A program made the position numbers and the translations under genes. 64,000 nucleotides of DNA. Origin: Heloderma charlesbogerti. Lineage: Eukaryota > Chordata > Lepidosauria > Squamata > Helodermatidae. Below the pieces are notes generated by a model. It made no database searches and was not told the origin of the DNA. It worked only from the letters and a program-made list of their open reading frames with translations. The stretch spans positions 310,001 to 374,000 of the forward strand of contig JANEZZ010000401.1 in the NCBI GenBank assembly GCA_026122225.1, written 5' to 3'. Below are positions 12,545 through 57,500 of the stretch, in pieces (the first letter of the stretch is position 1; the number at the start of each line of letters is the position of its first letter).

Positions 12545-12885
12545 ATAAACCCAGTGGGCACCAGTGTGCCCCCAGCCTCCTTTCCTGGCTCCCGCCAAGG
12601 TGCTGTACCTGTCTCACTTAAAAAAACAAATACAAATACATTTTCTTACTAACACCTGGGAGTGCGGTGTGATAGGCTTCTGCTGGTGCTGAAAACTGTG
12701 GGTTCAAAGGAGTGGTTGGGTGTGTTGGGGCATAGATCTCGCTTCTGCCTTGTACTCAGCCTTTGGAACAGGTTATGGGCCCCTTGCCATGCCTCCAATG
12801 ACTGCCATTTTGTGGTGGCGCCCAGGACAGGTTCTCAAATAGCTAAAGGTGCCCATGACCCCAAAAGGTGGCCTACCCCTGATGT
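12545..12885. mobile_element. hAT-like MITE, second family, degraded
   Basis: Shares gggcaccagtgtgccccc and the tgactgccattttgtggtgg block with the 11159 copy and ends ggtggcctacccctg. Confidence 0.5.
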
Positions 12886-12955
12886 AGACAGTGCTGAGCT
12901 GGATGGGACCGGTGGTCTGACTCTGTATAAGGCAGCTTCTGGTGTACTGGCCCAG
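12880..12955 (+). mobile_element. tRNA-derived SINE, 3' tail only
   Basis: Contains gacagtgctgagctggatg and ctgtataaggcagcttctg, the terminal part of the family. Confidence 0.6.
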
Positions 12956-14942
12956 TGGTGGGAAAACACCCTGCACCACTTCCTAAGGCTGGCAGTGTCC
13001 TTTTGCTGCAGTCATGAAAATTGCCTCCATCTGTGATCATGCGTGCAGTGGGGGAGTTCACATGGCTCATGTAAAAATTGTGGAATGGACCTCAACCACA
13101 TAACGTGGCTGTTGCATGTTAATCCAGAGCGACTTCTGTAGCTGGGATTGAGGATTGTATAGCTATTAAAGTTGCACTGCATCTGCTCTTCCCACCGCCC
13201 CATTCTTTGGTGCTTCTTGTGGGTTATTGTTAGAATAACATTGGAGAACCCCAGACTTCTCTCAAATGCAGAAGCGGCTTTCTAGACCTCATGCTTTCAG
13301 ACTGTCCCGCTCAAAACGTTCCTCCTCTGTAGGATGTGGTTCAGTTCTTTATTTGTGGGGCAGGGACTTTCTCCAACTGTGGTGGATTGGCTGTTTTCAA
13401 TGGACAGACGGCTGGCCTTTCTTTGGAAGGCACATAACATTTGAAAAGGGCAAGAACTATCCTGAAACGATTTGAAGAGGTGGGGAGGGAAATACATGCT
13501 GTTTTTAGCAAGCGTTCTTGAAACTTGAGGGCCCTTTGCAGCCACGGCAGTAACCTGTGGCTAATGTATCTTTGCCTGCCTCCCTTTTTGCTGTTGTCCC
13601 TTACCAACTGCAGGGTCTCTTTTTTTTATTCTCCAAAGCCCATTTCTCTCCTCTCCTCCCCCCAGTTGTCCTCCTAGTTGCACAGAGCAAGTGGCATTCT
13701 TTTTGCAAACTTTGTCTTTTCTTTTTCCTGACTTATTCTCTTAGGCTAGGCCTGTTGGTCCCATCCCACCTCTTTCGGTTTGGTTCCCGTTCACCCTTTT
13801 CCAGAGCTTTATTTGAAGGCCGCCTCCTTTCCCAAAGGACTCGGCTGGGGAAGGAGTGATGACAACAGAGCAGCCTTTGCCTGCAGTGCCAATGTCAAGC
13901 GTGCTGCCCCTTTAAGAGAGCAGAGCGATCGTCCCCAGGACTCAATGTGGTGGAATGCCAGCTGCAGCCTGGACAGGCAGATGCCGCCATGGCCACGATG
14001 GATGGTGTTCCGCGAGGGTTAACAACACTTAGTTTGTTGTCTGGAACCAGTTCAGACCGGTTTTCTGGAAAGTGCTTTGTCTCTCCCACTGAATCCTGGG
14101 AAAGGGTCATGTGTAGACCCAGTGATGTCATGGGATCACAAACTGACTCAGCTCTTTCCTCCCCCCCACCCCACCCCCATCAGATATGTGTGTGTCTTCC
14201 AGGTATGGTTGGAGAAGCCAAAAGCAACCCTTCCCGTAGCAAATCCCAAACAAACTTTTTAACTCCCCCCAAATCCCCCCCCACTTCCATGTGCTTCCAA
14301 AGGAGTTCTGACTACTTCCTGTTGCAAGCCAGTCATAGAGAGCTTGGGGGGGGGGTGTCCCAGCCCCTTGCTCATTAAGATGTGATCAACCCGGGTGCCT
14401 TATTTGCAGTGGCAGCCTAAAGCTTGTAATCTGTTTAGCAATAAAGGCTGGAGGAAGGCGGGAGAAAAGCGTGCAGTCTGTGCCCTCTTAATAGGAAGGC
14501 CCATCTGCGCCGTCAAACACCGGGGGGCAGGGGGGTGATATGACAAGAGGGACTCAGAAAGTTTCAGTCCAGAAAAGCAGGTGCCTGCATATCTTAGGTG
14601 GGATTGTAAGGAAGGCAGACTCCAGCCTATTGCGCCTCAAGGGCGCAGTAAAGCTGCTTTTGGGGAACTTCCAGACTTCCTGTGATGAGGTTATTCACGC
14701 TGGTGTAGGCTTTTCCAAATGTTTTTGGGTTTGGATGGTTCGATTGCCCTCAATGGGTACACTTAACTTGGAGGTTTGGGTTGCTGGTCGAGACGGACCT
14801 GAGCAACTTGGTTTGCACTGAGCATAATCTTCTCAAGCAGCTGGTGCAGATGTTTTTCAAAGACTTCTTCTCCTGCGATGCGTGGTGTCCAGACGGCTTA
14901 CTCCTTCCTGTCCTTCTTGTCTTACTTTTCCAGAGCACCATA

Positions 14943-47102
<32,160 letters not shown>

Positions 47103-47950
47103 CGCAGCAACCTCCGCCTTGAGTGGAAGATGTCTACCTTTTTATTTCATCTTTTTTGGGGGTTTTCTCTTTCCCCTCCCACTTGATTTTGCCACCCTTC
47201 CCACCCACTCCCCACCCCACTCCCCGGAATCCCACCGTAGTGGAAAACCTGCTTTTGAGCCTAGCTGGATCTCCCCGCAGGGTTTGCAGGAAGGCCCGCT
47301 TGAGGCCACGAACACTTCCTGCAGGGTGGGACGGACACTCGGAAGGGTGGTAATGAAACGTTAGGCTACCAAAATCTTGCGACTTTTTGTTTTGTTTTTG
47401 CTGATGGCAAAGCCTGTCTCGGAGAGGAGAATCTCGTTTATTATTATTATTATTTTCCTTTGTGTATTTTGTCTCTTTAGTTTTGGGGGTTATGTTTTAT
47501 GATCAGCACTAGTACAGAATGAGGAACTGCACAAGACAAGTGCTCTTGGATGCTTTTGGTCTCCCCTTTCCCCGCCTTACATTGATTTTTTTTATTTTTA
47601 AGGTAACTTTTAGATTAATTTTTCTTTTTGGTTGATCGTACAGCTGTTGTTAGCGATCGAGGATGTACTCCTTTCCACTCACGGGCAGCAGAACTGGGAC
47701 CTGGCACTAGTGGAAGAAATCAGCAAGTGTGGACTGATTCCCTCGTCTCTCTTCCCGCCCCCCCCGCCCCCCACAGTTCCCAAGGAGACACTATTATAAA
47801 GGATGATGGTGGGGTTTGGTGTCTTGGTTTTTGTTTTGTTTTTTTAAAAATCCAATAACTTATATTATGAACAAATGCAAATGGACTCGCCGCCGCCAGA
47901 GGAGATAAAGCAACCGAACATGAGGGCTTACGTCTTTTTTAAAAAATAAT

Positions 47951-47956
47951 AATAAA
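47951..47956 (+). terminator. GATAD2A: Candidate poly(A) signal AATAAA, proximal
   Basis: The first canonical hexamer after the stop codon, followed within 30 bases by T/G-containing sequence (gttttgccctgg). It would give a 3' UTR of about 0.87 kb. Confidence 0.4.
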
Positions 47957-48499
47957 CTGGATCCTGTTTCAGACAGATGTTTTGCCCTGGACATTTCGAT
48001 AGCCTAAAAATTAGAGAACAGTTTATACCAAGCAGCTCTGCTGAATATCCTTACTTTGGATAGAATGAACAGTTGGGGTTGGGTGGCTTTTTGTTTGGGT
48101 TTTTTTTGTCCCAAGCTCCCAAAGATGGTTTGAAAAAGGGGAGAAGTGAGGAGGCAATTTTTTAAAAAAAAAACTGATTGGGGTTCCCCTCCCCCCCTTC
48201 GGTTGCTCTCCTTTTTGAAAAGTTTTTACTTGGCTGTCTAGGAACAGTGTGCAATTTAGATATGTGGAGCAGAAGGGACCAGAGGAGTGAAAGAAGTTTG
48301 TGTTATAAAAAAAATTAATAAAACAACACCATGAGACAAAGTCCGCTTGTCTCCATTGGAGTGGAAAAAAATGGCCTTCACACTTTTGAACAATTCTAGG
48401 TCTGGTCAGTAGCTTTACAAGTACAACATGGCTGCAGAAATCTGCTGTTGCCAATCCATAGTTTCCCTTCCCTGCCCAAGGAATGTCATTCTTTGCAAT

Positions 48500-48905
48500 A
48501 ACCCGATTCACACATAACAGCAATTCCTGGGTTGTTTAACCCAGGAATTGCTGTGGTTGAGCAGGAAGAAGCAAGTGTGCTGCCTTCCTTGCACTTGTCC
48601 AGAACACCCCCACATATGAACCCAGGAATTTTAGGTTGCTTGCAGGTTAAACAATGCAAAGTTAACCCAACAACAAACTATGGGTGCTTGTTGGGTTAAC
48701 TCTGGGTTGTTCAACAGCTAAGCAAGCCAGAGTTCCTGAGTCTGGATGCCACGATAACACCCAGGAACGAGGAGTGCCTGGGCTGTTGATTGAAAGTGGA
48801 AGCAACAAGTTCACAGGACACAGCACACGTGCTCAGTTCTGGCAATTCCTGGGGTGAACAACCCAGCAATTGCCATTACGTACACACTGGGTCTGTTCAA
48901 CATGC
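48500..48905. repeat. MITE-like element with hairpins near both ends
   Basis: Near the left end a perfect 17-bp stem (48517-48533 and 48538-48554, acagcaattcctgggtt) with loop gttt. Near the right end ggcaattcctggg and acccagcaattgcc form a similar stem. The inside is rich in aacccaa/ttgggtt motifs. Related repeats appear at 17870-18270 and 38835-39120. Confidence 0.7.
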
Positions 48906-49747
48906 AACTCTCCCTTCAAATGTACGGCTGTCAAAATGTATTGTTGTTTTTTCCTAGTAGCACCTTGGCTAATTTTGCTTTAAATCACATTTTCCAAGAA
49001 GAGAAGCGAATTCCAGAAACATCAGATCTACAAGTCTCCCCTTCCATCCAGTGCTGTTAAATTTCTTTGTTTGCTCTAGAGGCGGAAGTACACCCTTTTT
49101 AAATTACTGTTCTTCAGAACATGTTGGTACTAGATGTAGTGCTGATATGAGGGGTTGATTGCAAAAAATTATATAAATTTATACATATATCTATATATAA
49201 AGAGGAGCGGGTAGCAGGGGATTAATACTGAACAGTTGAACCTTTCTCTGGAAGGGTCTGGTATTTTGTTAGCTGCAAGTTAGATAATTTAAAAATACAA
49301 ATACAAACCATTGCTGTACAGAGGCAGGGATCTCTCTTCAGAAATGACTGTTGCATTGTAATAAAAAGCTCCTTCTGATTCCTTTCCCCTTTTCTGTAAG
49401 CATTGGTATTTAGATTGCACTGTTCTACATTCAGTCGAGTAGCAATCCTGTATTCTCTGCATTTCTTTGTAAAAACCCGCAACTTCATACCAAATACCCA
49501 CCAAATTCCAACAGGGAAGGTGTAGATTTTGGGAGATAAGAACAGGAGCCACCTTGTCCGTAAATGTTTGGGTTTCTTTTTAAGATGAGAGTTCCAATGC
49601 TCTTTTTTTCTTCCCCGTCGAATCTGGTGGGTGCTTAAATCCAGCATTCTGAGTGGGTTTTGTTTTGAACAAAAATAGTCAGGATATTTTAGCTCGCTTT
49701 CTCTCTCTCATCTGCACCACCTACACAACAAGTCCTTAAGCTAACAT

Positions 49748-49850
49748 AGCCTTTCCCAACCTGCTGTGTTCCAGATGTGTTAGGACTATAGCTCCCGTTG
49801 CCCATGCTGGCCAACACATCTGGAGGGCACCAGGTTGGGGAATGCTTGAG
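49748..49850. repeat. Palindromic repeat in the 3' UTR region
   Basis: cctttcccaacctgctgtg and ggagggcaccaggttgggg. Confidence 0.75.
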
Positions 49851-50137
49851 CTAGGCTGAAGGGGATGGGTGTTGATCTGCCGACGCCTGGTGGACTACAG
49901 ATTCTTCCCAGCCCTGCCCTAAAGAATTTCAGGAAGCCTTCATTTGTAAGACTGCTTTACCCCTTCTAGGAACACACATACCAGAGTTCCTTAGTTGAGA
50001 GCAAGTGGTTAAAGCAGGCCAGAAATCTCGGTTTGCAACTCTGGTGTAGACATGCCCTTGAATTTCTCTGATATTTCTATTCCCCCCACAAAACTATTTT
50101 GTCTGCCTCAGATTTGGCATGTATCAGTGTTTGCAAT

Positions 50138-50459
50138 TTAGAAGATCAGAAGAGAAATGGGTTCTCAGGATGCAAAACTGAATTTATTGTAAGAAGCCCA
50201 ACGCATTCCGGCCTTTTTCAGGTGGTAAAGAAAAATGTCTGCAGAATTTTTTCAGCAAAAGTTTGTCTCTTTTGTCAATCTACAGTCACCAGTAGATTGA
50301 CACAGGAGAAAATTTTTTGCTGAAAAAATTCTGCAGAATGTTTTCTTTACCCCTTGAAGAAGGCCTAAAATAAGGGCGGGGGGAGGCCTAAACATGTTGG
50401 GCTTCTTACAATAAATTCAATTTTGCATCCTGAGAACCCATTTCTCTGTGATCTTCTAA
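50138..50459. repeat. Foldback element of about 320 bp in the 3' UTR region
   Basis: The outer arms (gaagatcagaagagaaatgg; gttctcaggatgcaaaac; tttattgtaagaagccc) are reverse complements of the distal end (gggcttcttacaataaa; tttgcatcctgagaaccc; gatcttc). The inner arms (ctgcagaattttttcagc; caatctaca) pair with tagattg and gctgaaaaaattctgcag around a short loop near 50285. The right arm carries AATAAA at 50410 and the left arm carries its reverse complement. Confidence 0.9.
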
Positions 50460-50799
50460 AGGATGCTTTGCATGCTTACCTCCTTCTGTTTTGTTGCAGT
50501 TTAGAAGCCCAGCTTTTCGTGTGTCTGTCCAGAATTTCCTAGAAGTCAAGAAGGCTTGAGTTTACCTTCTCTCGACTGTAACATAGAGTAGTGGGTTTGA
50601 CCAACCATTGCAGCGCCCCCCCCCTCCCCCAAGGCTGGGGACAGGAAGATGTTTCAAAAAGCCATTTCCTTTTTCAATGAAAAAAAAAAAGCAAAACAAG
50701 GCATGTCGGAAACTCTCGAATCGGGCTGGAACTGTTGGTTTGGAGGTCCGGGAAATAAACCTTACAAACTTGAAGCAACTGATGTGTTTGGATCTTCTA

Positions 50800-51066
50800 A
50801 ACCAGGGCTGGGGAACCTCTTTCAGCTTGAGGGCTGAATTCCATTTTGGAGAAGGTCTCGAGGGCTGCATTTCAGTGGTGGGGGTGGCCAAAAAATACCA
50901 GCATATTTTAGCTTAAAGCACTTGCTGCCAGTAACGAAGCATTTCAATCTTTTATAATGGGCGGGAAAGCCACACATAAACTAGAAAGGCAGCAAATGCT
51001 CAGAGGAGATGGGTTGGTGCCCTCTGGGGAACTTGGCTCTCAGACCCGAGGTTCCCCAACCCTGTT
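50800..51066. mobile_element. DNA-transposon-like element (ctggggaacctctttcag family)
   Basis: Left end ccagggctggggaacctc, body with gagggctgaattccatttt and aaaataccagcatatttt, right end cgaggttccccaaccctg, which is the inverse of the left end. Non-autonomous. Confidence 0.75.
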
Positions 51067-51874
51067 CTAAGCTGCCAGTTGAGCTTGCAACGTTTCACTG
51101 TCTCATCTTTCCATTTGCATCTTAAACACAAAGAAAATGGATGTAGAAAGATGGAGGTGTGCTAGCAACCCCCCTGTAAAACAAGAAAGTAACACTCCTC
51201 TGTAGTACATCTTAAGAAGTGGGTTTTGCCTGCAGGCTACCGCCACAATAAATGTGTGCAAATCTGGGTACTGGAGGTAACTGATGTTTGATAAGGAAGC
51301 AGATGAAATGATCTGCAGCATAGTCTCTTCCTGTTAATTCCTCTTCACTTGAGTTTATGTAGTCCGGAGCAAGAAAAATATTCTTCGTGTAACTTTGTCG
51401 AGATATGTGTGCGTGAAGGAAGACTGTGGCTGGGTGAGGGGAGATATCTCGAAGGGGTGTGACGAAATGTGTTAAAGCTACTTATACTGTAGAGAACTCT
51501 TAGGATGGAGTGGCCTTGCCTCTGCCCCTCTTGTGGCACTCTTAAGGACTAGAAACTTGTATGCTTAAAACTGGTGGGGAGAAAAGCCTTCCTTAGCAAT
51601 TTCTGCTCTTGGATATTACAACGTTAGTAGCATTGGATTTCAACCCTACCAGCTACCTCCTACTAAAACCGTTGGTACTTCTTAGAGTTGGACATTTATC
51701 CATGGAATCCTTTCCTCCCACTGCTAGTGTTCAGCTGGGGTTATTAATTTTTCTCATCCCCCAGCATATCTCCTCTCACCCGCAACATTGCTGTAGCAGA
51801 ACTGCTCCTTCATGTAATGCAGTGCTAAGGCATGGGCTTACTTGATTTATCTTTTACATTTCTTTCCTCCGAGG

Positions 51875-52055
51875 TGGAATACATGATCCTCTTCCTCCTT
51901 CATTTTATCCTCACAACATCCCTGTGAGGGAGGTTAGGCTAAGATTCAGCAACAAGCCCAAAGTCACTGTGAGCTTCCTGACCGAGTGGGGGGCTTGAAC
52001 TGGGATCTCCCCGTCCAACACTCTTAACCCCTACACTACATTGACTTCCCTCCTA
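51875..52055 (-). mobile_element. MIR-like SINE
   Basis: Reverse-oriented: cattttatcctcacaacat, ccctgtgagggaggttagg, gcccaaagtcactgtgagc and ctcttaacccctacactac. Confidence 0.82.
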
Positions 52056-52288
52056 GCACCTCTGATGGGCAGTAAATCAGATGGCATGGAGAAGGAGAGA
52101 TTAGACGGGACATTACCCTCAAGTCCTGCTTCGGAGTTTCTCTAGTGCTGGCTATTTTCTTGGAAACAGCCAACATTTTTCTTATAATGAACCTAAAGTC
52201 TGAGTATTTCTGAACATATGTGGAGTGCCTTTGCTGTGTGTGTGTGTTTTTAAAGATCTTATACTTGTGTAGTTTTGTTAAAACTGGC

Positions 52289-52298
52289 AATAAATAAA
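52289..52298 (+). terminator. GATAD2A: Candidate distal poly(A) signals AATAAATAAA
   Basis: Two overlapping hexamers in caataaataaaaac. If used they would mark a 5.2-kb 3' UTR including inserted repeats. The hexamers alone are weak evidence. Confidence 0.3.
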
Positions 52299-52354
52299 AA
52301 CAGCTTTAAACAGTACATATTAATGGAAACAACAGCCACAATGGTTATATTTTA

Positions 52355-52470
52355 AAGCAGGGGTGTTGAGTCTTTTTTAAGCCTGAGGGCCGAACTCGAT
52401 TTTGAACAAGCTAGGGCTCCCCAGAGGAACACATTTGTCCCACAGAATTAAGATTAGACACCCTTGTTTT
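52355..52470. mobile_element. Same DNA-transposon-like family, short copy
   Basis: Starts agcaggggtgttgagtc, with gcctgagggccgaactcg, and ends attagacacccttgttt, an imperfect inverse of the start. Internally deleted. Confidence 0.6.
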
Positions 52471-53289
52471 AAAGTAAACTAAGTCTTCAGTTTGTCAGTT
52501 TTTGAGTTTAGCATACAGAAATTGGGATAAGTCTCACATCCGTTATCCTTAAGCTTCCTTGTCTGCCAGGTAGTGTTGCACCAGCAAAGGACCTTCTGAC
52601 TTAGGTAGGGCCACTTAAGTCTTTATATTTTTGCTCAGTCTGTGCTTGGAAGAAAGAGGCCAAGACTCTCCAACTGCTAACGCAAGGAAGGAATAAAAAT
52701 CCTGATCATTTTGCCTATCTCAAGGTGTTTTGGATGGGCACATCCCACCACAAAGTAAAATGTCACTTCCATACAAATTCAGGGGACCATCCTAGGCACG
52801 TTTAGACAAATAAAATCCGACAACTCCCAGCATTCCCCAGCCAAACTTATTTCTGTCTAAATATGCATAGGATTGCGCCTGTAGCAGTTTTATATCTCTG
52901 GGAGCTTTCAATCCAGAAAGGAGTCCAAGGGGGCTTGCATTAACAACATACTGGGGCTGCTTTTAACCTTATCTCGCACATGATATTGCTCTTAATACTG
53001 TTGCATATCTTTCCAGTTGTCCTGGGCTGGTGCAGAATCATCTCCACTGCTTATGGCCTTTTTCATCTTTTGAAAGAGCAATCGCAGTAGCAATGCTTTC
53101 GATAGAGATGTTTTTAAAAAAAGATCAAGTTTGTCTGTTGACGAGGACAGGGGGAGCAGAGAAAAAGAGAAATTCCATCTGCCTAGAATTTCTTGCTTTT
53201 AATCACTTTCCAGAGCAAATGCTTGTATAAGTTAGGAAAAGTCCACAACCTTCATTTTGATTTTTCTCCGTTCAAGGTCGACATTTAGC

Positions 53290-53400
53290 CCCGTTGAGGG
53301 AAGGGCTGTAGGGCAGTGGTAGAGCCCCTACTGTGGAAACGGAAGGTCCCAGGTTCAGTCCACAGTATCTCCTATTAAAGCCTGAGAATTGTGCCTACTT
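53290..53400 (+). mobile_element. tRNA-derived SINE, 5' part
   Basis: Contains aagggctgtagggcagtgg (box A), gtcccaggttcagtccaca (box B) and agtatctcctattaaagcc. Confidence 0.75.
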
Positions 53401-53429
53401 ACAACTAGATCCAATGCTGACTAGTCTTG

Positions 53430-53545
53430 CCCATCCTGCTGCCTTCCAGATGTGTTGAACTACAACTCCCAGGAATCCCCAGCCAGCATGGGGAATGTAG
53501 TCCCAACACATCCAGAGGACACCAGCTTGGGGAAGGCTGGTGGGT
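53430..53545. repeat. Palindromic repeat
   Basis: tgttgaactacaactccc, gggaatgtagtcccaacac and ggacaccagcttggggaagg. Confidence 0.82.
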
Positions 53546-54577
53546 CTGGCTGAATAACAGAAGAGTTTTTGCCTACAACTTCCATCGGCCTGAGCTAGCA
53601 GAGGCAGTGCTGAGGGAAGATGGGAGTTGTAGGGCCACCATATGAGACAGCTTCCTCTGTTCCTTCTTCCAAGATGCTGGTGGTGCTGCTGCCCCAGAGA
53701 GCAGGACCAGATCTCAGGGGCTGAAAGTTACAGGTGGGCAGATTTTGGTGGAACATTAAGAGAAAGTCCTCAACCAGTTCAACCGCAAGAGAGGATTGGC
53801 AATGGAACCTATAACCCCACAGGAGGTTTGGCTGGGTCAGAGGGGTGCTCCCTGGCTGGAGGTCTTCAAGCAGGGCCTAGGCAGCCATCTCTTGGGTTAC
53901 CTGCCTCAAGCTAGGGGTTGGACTGGATGGCCTTCAAGTATCCCATCCATCTCCCAATTGTAGGGTTTGCCAGGGGTTGGACTAGATTGCCTTCAAACAT
54001 GCCCTCCGTCCCCCAATTCTAGGGTTCTAGATACCTCATTAATAAATAAGCTGCCTTGCTGCTTTGTGAGGATTTTTCAGAAACACCTGAGAGAAGGTGC
54101 TCCATCCTTGGAAGCTCTGTGCTTTTAGTTACAAGCGCCGTCCAGTCAGGCCCAAGATGGGGAATGGACAGTACTCCAAATGCTGGACCTCAAGTCCCAT
54201 CCTTCACGGTTGGTTAGGCTGGGGAGGGCTGATGGAACTCACAGTCCAACCGCATCCGGAGGAGTGCACTCCCCCGCCCCCTTGGTTCAGGGAAGCCCCA
54301 TGAAACATGACCAAAGGTCAGGGGGATGGGGGTTGTAGTCCAAAACATCCGGAGGGCGCTAAGGAGAGGGAGGCTGGTTTAGGGGGAAAGTGCTCCATTC
54401 ATAGTCGGAGGTACGTTGTCTATTCGGGGCCTTTATCATGCTTTTAAATTCATTTGCTGGAGCGCTTTGTCCTTCCATCCTCTTAAAACACCCGCCCGTT
54501 CCTGCTCTCTCTGCCAAAAGCACACTACTCACCCTCAGGAACACATGTGTTTATATAATTTCTCCTCTGGGCAAAAT

Positions 54578-57500
54578 GGCACTGTACAGGCCCAGGCACC
54601 TGCTGATTTTAGGTTTTCTTAAAGTCCTGTTTGGGGCCAACGGGGCACTCTGTACAGGCCCAGGAGCCTGCTGATTTTAGGTTTTCTTAAAGTCCTGTTT
54701 GGGGCCAACGGGGCACTCTGTACAGGCCCAGGAGCCTGCTGATTTTAGGTTTTCTTAAAGTCCTGTTTGGGGCCAACGGGGCACTCTGTACAGGCCCAGC
54801 AGCCTGCTGATTTTAGGTTTTCTTACGATCCCGTTTGGGGCCAACGGGGCACTCTGTACAGGCCCAGGCGCCTGCTGATTTTAGGTTTTCTTACGATCCC
54901 GTTTCGGCCAACGGGGCACTCTGTACAGGCCCAGGCGCCTGCTGATTTTAGGTTTTCTTACGATCCCGTTTGGGGCCAACGGGGCACTCTGTACAGGCCC
55001 AGGCGCCTGCTGATTTTAGGTTTTCTTACGATCCCGTTTGGGCCAACGGGGCACTCTGTACAGGCCCAGGAGCCTGCTGATTTTAGGTTTTCTTACGATC
55101 CTGTTTGGGGCCAACGGGGCACTCTGTACAGGCCCAGCAGCCTGCTGATTTTAGGTTTTCTTACGATCCCGTTTGGGGCCAACGGGGCACTCTGTACAGG
55201 CCCAGGAGCCTGCTGATTTTAGGTTTTCTTACGATCCCGTTTGGGGCCAACGGGGCACTCTGTACAGGCCCAGGCGCCTGCTGATTTTAGGTTTTCTTAC
55301 GATCCCGTTTGGGGCCAACGGGGCACTCTGTACAGGCCCAGGCGCCTGCTGATTTTAGGTTTTCTTACGATCCTGTTTGGGGCCAACGGGGCACTCTGTA
55401 CAGGCCCAGGCGCCTGCTGATTTTAGGTTTTCTTACGATCCCGTTTGGGGCCAACGGGGCACTCTGTGCAGGCCCAGCAGCCTGCTGATTTTAGGTTTTC
55501 TTACGATCCCGTTTGGGGCCAACGGGGCACTCTGTACAGGCCCAGCAGCCTGCTGATTTTAGGTTTTCTTACGATCCCGTTTGGGGCCAACGGGGCACTC
55601 TGTACAGGCCCAGCAGCCTGCTGATTTTAGGTTTTCTTACGATCCTGTTTGGGGCCAACGGGGCACTCTGTACAGGCCCAGGCGCCTGCTGATTTTAGGT
55701 TTTCTTACGATCCCGTTTGGGGCCAACGGGGCACTCTGTACAGGCCCAGCAGCCTGCTGATTTTAGGTTTTCTTACGATCCCGTTTGGGGCCAACGGGGC
55801 ACTCTGTGCAGGCCCAGGCGCCTGCTGATTTTAGGTTTTCTTACGATCCCGTTTGGGGCCAACGGGGCACTCTGTACAGGCCCAGGCGCCTGCTGATTTT
55901 AGGTTTTCGTACGTCCCGTTTGGGCCAACGGGGCACTCTGCACAGGCCCAGGCGCCTGCTGATTTTAGGTTTTCTTACGATCCTGTTTGGGGCCAACGGG
56001 GCACTCTGTACAGGCCCAGGCGCCTGCTGATTTTAGGTTTTCTTACGATCCTGTTTGGGGCCAACGGGGCACTCTGTACAGGCCCAGGCGCCTGCTGATT
56101 TTAGGTTTTCTTACGATCCCGTTTGGGGCCAACGGGGCACTCTGTACAGGCCCAGGCGCCTGCTGATTTTAGGTTTTCTTACGATCCCGTTTGGGGCCAA
56201 CGGGGCACTCTGTGCAGGCCCAGGAGCCTGCTGATTTTAGGTTTTCTTACGATCCCGTTTGGGGCCAACGGGGCACTCTGTACAGGCCCAGCAGCCTGCT
56301 GATTTTAGGTTTTCTTACGATCCTGTTTGGGGCCAACGGGGCACTCTGTACAGGCCCAGCAGCCTGCTGATTTTAGGTTTTCTTACGATCCTGTTTGGGG
56401 CCAACGGGGCACTCTGTACAGGCCCAGCAGCCTGCTGATTTTAGGTTTTCTTACGATCCTGTTTGGGGCCAACGGGGCACACTGTACAGGCCCAGGAGCC
56501 TGCTGATTTTAGGTTTTCGTACGATCCCGTTTGGGCCAACGGGGCACTCTGTACAGGCCCAGCAGCCTGCTGATTTTAGGTTTTCTTACGATCCCGTTTG
56601 GGGCCAACGGGGCACTCTGTGCAGGCCCAGGCGCCTGCTGATTTTAGGTTTTCTTATGATCCTGTTTGGGGCCAACGGGGCACTCTGTACAGGCCCAGGC
56701 GCCTGCTGATTTTAGGTTTTCTTACGATCCCGTTTGGGGCCAACGGGGCACTCTGTACAGGCCCAGGAGCCTGCTGATTTTAGGTTTTCGTACGATCCCG
56801 TTTGGGCCAACGGGGCACTCTGTACAGGGCCAGCGGCCTGCTGATTTTAGGTTTTCTTATGATCCCGTTTGGGGCCAACGGGGCACTCTGTGCAGGCCCA
56901 GGCGCCTGCTGATTTTAGGTTTTCTTACGATCCTGTTTGGGGCCAACGGGGCACTCTGTACAGGCCCAGGCGCCTGCTGATTTTAGGTTTTCTTACGATC
57001 CCGTTTGGGGCCAACGGGGCACTCTGTGCAGGCCCAGGCGCCTGCTGATTTTAGGTTTTCTTACGATCCTGTTTGGGGCCAACGGGGCACTCTGTACAGG
57101 CCCAGGCGCCTGCTGATTTTAGGTTTTCTTACGATCCTGTTTGGGGCCAACGGGGCACTCTGTACAGGCCCAGGCGCCTGCTGATTTTAGGTTTTCTTAC
57201 GATCCCGTTTGGGGCCAACGGGGCACTCTGTACAGGCCCAGGCGCCTGCTGATTTTAGGTTTTCTTACGATCCTGTTTGGGGCCAACGGGGCACTCTGTA
57301 CAGGCCCAGGCGCCTGCTGATTTTAGGTTTTCTTACGATCCCGTTTGGGGCCAACGGGGCACTCTGTACAGGCCCAGGCGCCTGCTGATTTTAGGTTTTC
57401 TTACGATCCTGTTTGGGGCCAACGGGGCACTCTGTGCAGGCCCAGGCGCCTGCTGATTTTAGGTTTTCTTACGATCCCGTTTGGGGCCAACGGGGCACTC

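Larger units (their letters stand above)
1..14933 (+). other. GATAD2A: Probable 5' non-coding intron of GATAD2A
   Basis: No conserved coding exon was recognised here. The stretch is filled with LINE, SINE and palindromic repeat fragments listed separately, with otherwise unremarkable sequence between them. It ends at the acceptor (ag at 14932-14933) of the exon holding the start codon, so the promoter and 5' UTR exon or exons should lie upstream of the window, or be unrecognised within it. The intron assignment rests on the acceptor and on the long 5' introns known for this gene in mammals. Confidence 0.7.
47103..52298 (+). other. GATAD2A: GATAD2A 3' UTR and possible extended 3' UTR
   Basis: The stop is followed by T-rich and AT-rich sequence without a new gene. 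AATAAA hexamers occur at 47951, 48317, 49360, 50410, 50754, 52289 and 52293. The mammalian 3' UTR is several kilobases long from memory, so a distal end near 50.8 or 52.3 kb is plausible, but repeats have inserted (48500-48905, 49748-49850, 50138-50459, 50800-51066, 51875-52055). Which signal is used cannot be decided from sequence alone. Confidence 0.6.
52299..54577. other. Intergenic stretch between GATAD2A and the satellite
   Basis: No conserved coding sequence is seen. It holds a DNA-transposon-like fragment (52355-52470), a tRNA-SINE (53290-53400), palindromic repeat copies (53430-53545, about 54180-54380) and otherwise unique sequence. No kinase-like ORF corresponding to mammalian TSSK6 is present. 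Confidence 0.75.
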
